DNA of 9,041 bases, from NCBI GenBank assembly GCA_964499285.1, contig CAZCLA010000064.1, positions 1-9,041 of the forward strand, written 5' to 3'. The notes under the pieces were generated by a model. That model was not told where the DNA came from. It searched no databases and saw only the letters and a list, made by a program, of their open reading frames with translations. The position numbers were made by a program, and so were the translations under genes. Of the stretch, positions 6,366-9,041 are shown piece by piece. The DNA is from JAGFIY01 sp964499285 (GTDB lineage Bacteria > Bacteroidota > Ignavibacteria > Ignavibacteriales > Melioribacteraceae). Every line of letters starts with the position of its first letter. Position 1 is the first letter of the stretch.

Positions 6366-7265
6366 ATGAATATGATTTATAAAACAACAATTAAATTTGC
6401 CGCATTATTTTTATTGATAATTTCTATTGCTTCATGCGGTGGAGATAACTATGAATTTGTTTACTTCTCGACAAAAGAAGGGAATCCAAATCTTTATATT
6501 ACCGACACCGACACAAGTTTTTCCAAAAAATTGACCGACAATCCGAATTTTGTTTACTCTCCGAGCTGGCATCCCGATGGGAACAAAGTTTTATTTACAC
6601 ATTTTACAAGAACCGGATCGGATCTTTTAGTGGTTGATGTAAGTACACTCGAGACAATTCAACTTACAACCACACCGCAAAAAGAAATAAGCGGTTCATT
6701 TTCGCCGGACGGGTCGCAGATTGTATTTACTTCCGAGATGGACACACCCACTCGGGAAATTTATATCATGAATTCTGACGGCACGAATATCAAGCGATTA
6801 ACAGTAAACAACGTGTACGAAGGAAGCCCTTCGTTTTCCCCCGATGGTAAAAAGATAATTTTTACTCGTCAATTTATCAGTCCCGATTCTACCCAAACTC
6901 AAAACGGCGATCTGGTGTTAATGGAAATTTCGACAGGCGCTGAAACAAGATTGACTGACACTAAAGAATTTGAGGGGCTCGGAGTTTTTTCACTGGACGG
7001 TAAAATGATTGCCTTCCACCGATGTTATGGTTCAAGGTGCGATATTTTTGTGATGAATTCTGACGGGTCCAACGAAATAGACCTCACAAAAGGAATAGAC
7101 GACAACAGGTGGCCTCAATGGTCGCCGGACGGTAAGTATCTCGTTTACACAAGGGTTGCAGATCGTAATTCGGAAATTTGGATGATGAAACCCGATGGAA
7201 GCGAAAAGAGGCTTATAGTTTCATCCGTCGGAAGAGATGAGACAGCAGTGTTCAGACCAAACTAG
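6366..7265 (+). CDS. PD40 (TolB-like) beta-propeller lipoprotein
   Basis: 299 residues. The N-terminus is a lipoprotein signal with lipobox IASC, lipidated C24 then GGD, so the mature protein should be membrane-anchored facing the periplasm or outside. The rest consists of WD40-like PD40 repeats (PF07676): SPSWHPDGNKVLFT, GSFSPDGSQIVFT, SPSFSPDGKKIIFT, GVFSLDGKMIAFH (S replaces P), QWSPDGKYLVYT and a partial AVFRPN. MNSDG/MKPDG turns lie between blades. Counting the N-terminal strand FVYFST as closing the last blade gives a six-bladed propeller, as in TolB. It is not tolB itself: it is short, lacks TolB's N-terminal domain, and no tol/pal genes are near. C220 and C225 could form a disulfide. 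A second ATG at 6372 (M3) is an alternative start; neither has a strong ribosome site. It follows the DUF1028 gene by 23 nt and may bind a ligand or partner for it. Confidence 0.88.
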   Translation: MNMIYKTTIKFAALFLLIISIASCGGDNYEFVYFSTKEGNPNLYITDTDTSFSKKLTDNPNFVYSPSWHPDGNKVLFTHFTRTGSDLLVVDVSTLETIQLTTTPQKEISGSFSPDGSQIVFTSEMDTPTREIYIMNSDGTNIKRLTVNNVYEGSPSFSPDGKKIIFTRQFISPDSTQTQNGDLVLMEISTGAETRLTDTKEFEGLGVFSLDGKMIAFHRCYGSRCDIFVMNSDGSNEIDLTKGIDDNRWPQWSPDGKYLVYTRVADRNSEIWMMKPDGSEKRLIVSSVGRDETAVFRPN

Positions 7266-7409
7266 AGCCAATTGCCAGCGATTGATAAAAGATTGTCGGT
7301 GTAGAAAAATTTCCATTGATTGATTTATAAATGCACCATGTCAACGGTTAAATATGAGGCTTGTTGATGATCAAAAATTGCCAAGTAAACTTTTCTATAT
7401 ACAAACTAG

Positions 7410-7826
7410 TCACTGAAGTTGAAGGGAATCTTCGGCATAGGTGTTTTCGGTCTCAAACACTTTTGCTTTAATGCCTGTTATGTTCTCAGGCAAATCAGTT
7501 TCTGAAATTCTTTTCAAGAAATATCTGCAAATGTTTTCGGCTGTTGTTTGAAATTCAACAACAGTATGTTTTGAGTCGATTTTTTTAAGAAAGTCTATTA
7601 TTTCGCTATCGTCGCTTTTAACCATAAATGAATGATCTAGTTCTTCGATTATCGGACCGACAATATCTTTAACATCATAATAATCCATAACCATTCCATT
7701 CTTATCCAAATCCCCTTCAAACTCAACCATAATTTTATAAGTATGACCATGAATGTTTTTGCATTTTCCTTTGTGAAAGGGAAGTCTGTGTCCCATTTCC
7801 CACTTAAACTCTTTTGCTATTTTCAT
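7410..7826 (-). CDS. queD: 6-carboxy-5,6,7,8-tetrahydropterin synthase (queuosine pathway)
   Basis: 138 residues. QueD converts 7,8-dihydroneopterin triphosphate to 6-carboxytetrahydropterin, the second step towards preQ0 and queuosine. The zinc ligands H13 (in MGHRLP), H26 and H28 (in NIHGHTY) are present, as is the catalytic C22 of the C-x3-H-G-H motif. The D64-H65 pair lies in EELDHSF and a glutamate in FETENTYAED near the end. The C-x3-HGH spacing favours QueD over eukaryotic PTPS. Reading in frame back to a TTG at 7853 adds nine basic residues, which I reject. ATGs occur at 7829 and 7826; GAGG ends 6 nt before the latter, so I use 7826. The start overlaps the queE stop as TGATG, so translation is probably coupled to queE, whose substrate this enzyme makes. 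Confidence 0.94.
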   Translation of the reverse strand: MKIAKEFKWEMGHRLPFHKGKCKNIHGHTYKIMVEFEGDLDKNGMVMDYYDVKDIVGPIIEELDHSFMVKSDDSEIIDFLKKIDSKHTVVEFQTTAENICRYFLKRISETDLPENITGIKAKVFETENTYAEDSLQLQ

Positions 7827-8464
7827 CATACGCCTCGTTCTTCGGGTTTCCAAATAAATTTATGCATCTGAAGTTGAAATCTTACTTTAAGTCTATCCTC
7901 TAAAATCCATTTTACCAATGTGAGCGGTTCAAGTTTTCCGAATACTACCGAGCAGAGAATTTCCGCTTTATTTGTAAGATCATACTCATTTAATTTTTGC
8001 TTTGTCCACTCATAATCATCTCTGCTTCCGATTACGAATTTTACTTCGTCGCTTCTTTTTATATAATCTAAATTCTCGTAAAGATTTTTCTTTTCCATTC
8101 CGCTTGAAGGACATTTAAGATCGAGAATAATATTTACTCTTCTATCAATTTCTTTTATAGAAAGACTTCCGCCGGTTTCCAGCAGTACTTCGTACCCTGC
8201 TTCACACAATTTATGCATCAAATCCAAAGATTTCTCCTGAACCAATGGTTCGCCGCCGGTAATTTCGACAAGATTGCAGCCATATTTGTCAATTTCTGCC
8301 AGAATCTCATCGACCGACATATTCTTTCCCTCATAAAACGCATATTCTGTGTCGCAATAAGTGCAGCGCAAGTTGCAGAAGGTAAGGCGCACAAAAACAC
8401 ACGGAAGCCCAGCCCAACTGCTCTCACCCTGAACTGAATAATATATTTCGTTTATCTTTAACAT
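7826..8464 (-). CDS. queE: 7-carboxy-7-deazaguanine synthase (radical SAM, queuosine pathway)
   Basis: 212 residues. QueE rearranges 6-carboxytetrahydropterin to 7-carboxy-7-deazaguanine using SAM, Mg2+ and a [4Fe-4S] cluster. The N-terminal IYYSVQGES and AGLPCVFVRL are typical. The cluster motif C-x3-C-x2-C is C30, C34 and C37 (FCNLRCTYCDTEY). The SAM-binding ITGGEP and the LETGGS strand follow. The length is a little under E. coli (223). A TTG at 8485 would extend it by seven residues, but that codon lies within the promoter's -7 element. The ATG at 8464 has TGGAG at 4-nt spacing, so I choose it. queD follows with a 1-nt overlap. queC, queF and folE are not in the window, so the product (preQ0 or queuosine) needs genes elsewhere. 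Confidence 0.95.
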   Translation of the reverse strand: MLKINEIYYSVQGESSWAGLPCVFVRLTFCNLRCTYCDTEYAFYEGKNMSVDEILAEIDKYGCNLVEITGGEPLVQEKSLDLMHKLCEAGYEVLLETGGSLSIKEIDRRVNIILDLKCPSSGMEKKNLYENLDYIKRSDEVKFVIGSRDDYEWTKQKLNEYDLTNKAEILCSVVFGKLEPLTLVKWILEDRLKVRFQLQMHKFIWKPEERGV

Positions 8465-8482
8465 TGCACTCCAAAATGTCCG

Positions 8483-8513
8483 CAAAAATAACCATATAAA
8501 ACAATTTTAGAAA
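8483..8513 (-). promoter_or_regulatory. Candidate Bacteroidota-type promoter of queE-queD
   Basis: Minus-strand TATTTTTG (8490-8483) is a perfect TAnnTTTG element. TTTC (8513-8510), 19 bases upstream, matches TTTG at 3 of 4. The leader would be only about 11-13 nt but still includes the TGGAG ribosome site of the ATG at 8464. No preQ1 riboswitch-like leader fits in this space. Confidence 0.45.
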
Positions 8514-8541
8514 GTAAACCGGGAATCAAAAAATCAAAAAA

Positions 8542-8573
8542 TTTGACATAAAATCGAAATAATATTAGTTTTG
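8542..8573 (+). promoter_or_regulatory. Bacteroidota-type promoter of rpsT
   Basis: TTTG (8542-8545), a 20-base spacer and TAGTTTTG (8566-8573) match both halves of the TTTG/TAnnTTTG consensus exactly. This is the best promoter in the window. Transcription would start near 8580, about 25 nt before the ATG. It is back-to-back with the queE promoter, 28 bases apart. Confidence 0.6.
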
Positions 8574-8604
8574 TTGACTAAAAAAAATTTAAGTAAGGAA
8601 AAAA

Positions 8605-8868
8605 ATGGCAACTCATCAATCGGCTAAAAAACGAATTAGGTCAAGCGAAAAGAGACGCGTAAGAAATCAAGCAACAAGATCAGAATTAAACACACTTGTA
8701 AAGAAGGTTTATTCTATCGAAGATAAAGAAAAGGCAGAAGCAGCATGCAAAGAAGCTGTTTCATTTATAGATAAAACTGTCGGCAAAGGTCGATTGCACA
8801 AAAACACTGCTGCTCGGAAAAAATCAGCAATGACAAAATATGTTAACAAGCTTAGTGCCGAAAAATAA
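8605..8868 (+). CDS. rpsT: 30S ribosomal protein S20
   Basis: 87 residues, the normal size for S20, which binds the 5' domain and helix 44 of 16S rRNA during early 30S assembly. Family signatures are the N-terminal HQSAKKRIRSSEKRRVRNQA and the C-terminal LHKNTAARKKSAMTKYVNKL. The composition is very basic and helical. The ATG is preceded by TAAGGA (8594-8599) at 5-nt spacing. It is a single-gene unit: a strong consensus promoter lies upstream and a GC-rich intrinsic terminator starts about 20 nt after the stop. It is divergent from queE. Confidence 0.98.
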   Translation: MATHQSAKKRIRSSEKRRVRNQATRSELNTLVKKVYSIEDKEKAEAACKEAVSFIDKTVGKGRLHKNTAARKKSAMTKYVNKLSAEK

Positions 8869-8889
8869 ATTTAGATTTTCGATTGTTAC

Positions 8890-8922
8890 AAAAGCCGGTA
8901 GAAGTTGTACCGGCTTTTTTAT
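8890..8922 (+). terminator. Intrinsic terminator of rpsT
   Basis: AAAGCCGGTA (8891-8900) pairs perfectly with TACCGGCTTT (8908-8917) across a GAAGTTG loop. The T-run 8915-8920 follows directly, and an A-run on the left could extend the pairing. This is the clearest terminator in the window. Confidence 0.92.
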
Positions 8923-8986
8923 TTTAAGTATTCATTGGCTTTGAAAATCTGTAATCTGAGGGTTTGGCTGTGGATTTTTTGTTGGC

Positions 8987-9041
8987 AGAGATTTGATTTA
9001 TCAAATCTCTACATTTATTTGAGAAGTTTGCTGTTTTAGAA
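8987..9041. repeat. Right copy of window-terminal inverted repeat, with hairpin
   Basis: Exact reverse complement of bases 1-55. The palindrome here is AGAGATTTGAT (8987-8997), TT, then ATCAAATCTCT (9000-9010), an 11-bp stem. The flanking C8986 breaks the longer 13-bp pairing seen in the left copy. Just inward, GATTTTTTGTTG (8973-8984) resembles the inward flank of the left copy. It lies about 65 bases beyond the rpsT terminator, so it is not needed to stop rpsT. Confidence 0.85.

Noticed and set aside
7269..7284. Hairpin after the PD40 gene as a terminator (CAATTGC / GCGATTG)
   Set aside because: The loop is only two bases and no T-run follows on either strand. The rest of the convergent gap 7266-7409 shows no gene or clear signal.
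7827..7853. TTG start adding a basic METRRTRRM segment to QueD
   Set aside because: It lies inside the queE coding end. The ATG at 7826 overlaps the queE stop and has a properly spaced GAGG.
8465..8485. TTG start extending QueE by seven residues
   Set aside because: The codon overlaps the TATTTTTG promoter element, while the ATG at 8464 has TGGAG just upstream.
8543..8570. Classical sigma-70 promoter (TTGACA) upstream of rpsT
   Set aside because: The only TATTAG-like -10 follows at 14 bases, too close. TTTG-N20-TAGTTTTG is an exact Bacteroidota-type match.
1..9041. Composite transposon or integrative element bounded by 55-bp terminal inverted repeats
   Set aside because: The cargo includes essential housekeeping genes (proS, rpsT) and no transposase, integrase or recombinase. 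A contig bounded by a dispersed repeat explains the ends better.

Overview
The window is compact chromosomal DNA of low-to-moderate GC (roughly 40% by eye). It carries eleven protein genes and no RNA gene, transposase, phage gene or CRISPR array. Three things point to the Bacteroidota/Ignavibacteria (FCB) side of the tree: promoter-like TTTG ... TAnnTTTG element pairs, a short RsmI-like methyltransferase, and secreted or lipoprotein hydrolases and PD40 propellers. The exact taxon is inference. I lean towards Ignavibacteria-like, without proof.

Layout, left to right. (1) A repeat with a hairpin occupies 1-57. (2) A minus-strand housekeeping block follows: an Nfu-type Fe-S scaffold (94-639), a short RsmI-family rRNA methyltransferase (713-1405) and prolyl-tRNA synthetase (1418-3112). 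proS and rsmI are 12 nt apart and probably co-transcribed; the Nfu gene has its own promoter candidate. (3) A plus-strand operon-like trio spaced 2-3 nt apart comprises an exported alpha/beta hydrolase (3243-3995), a RidA-like protein lacking the usual catalytic arginine (3998-4399) and a cytoplasmic alpha/beta hydrolase (4403-5248). An AT-rich hairpin terminator candidate follows. (4) A plus-strand pair encodes an exported DUF1028+TPR protein (5356-6342) and a six-bladed PD40 (TolB-like) lipoprotein (6366-7265). (5) A minus-strand deazaguanine pair, queE-queD, overlaps by one base (7410-8464). (6) rpsT (8605-8868) has a clear promoter and a good intrinsic terminator. (7) The window ends in the inverted copy of the repeat at its left end.

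Functionally, proS, rsmI, rpsT and queD/queE all serve translation (tRNA charging, rRNA 2'-O-methylation, the small subunit, queuosine precursor). The Nfu protein matures Fe-S proteins, of which QueE is one possible client class. The middle 4 kb (hydrolase-RidA-hydrolase, then DUF1028-PD40) is the least understood part. It looks like periplasmic/cytoplasmic hydrolytic and scavenging functions of unknown substrate.

The most striking structural fact is that the first 55 bases and the last 55 bases are exact reverse complements, with weaker similarity continuing inward. The best reading is a dispersed intergenic repeat at which a short-read contig was broken at both ends, not a mobile element. 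I see no convincing evidence of a wholly new defence or mobile system here.
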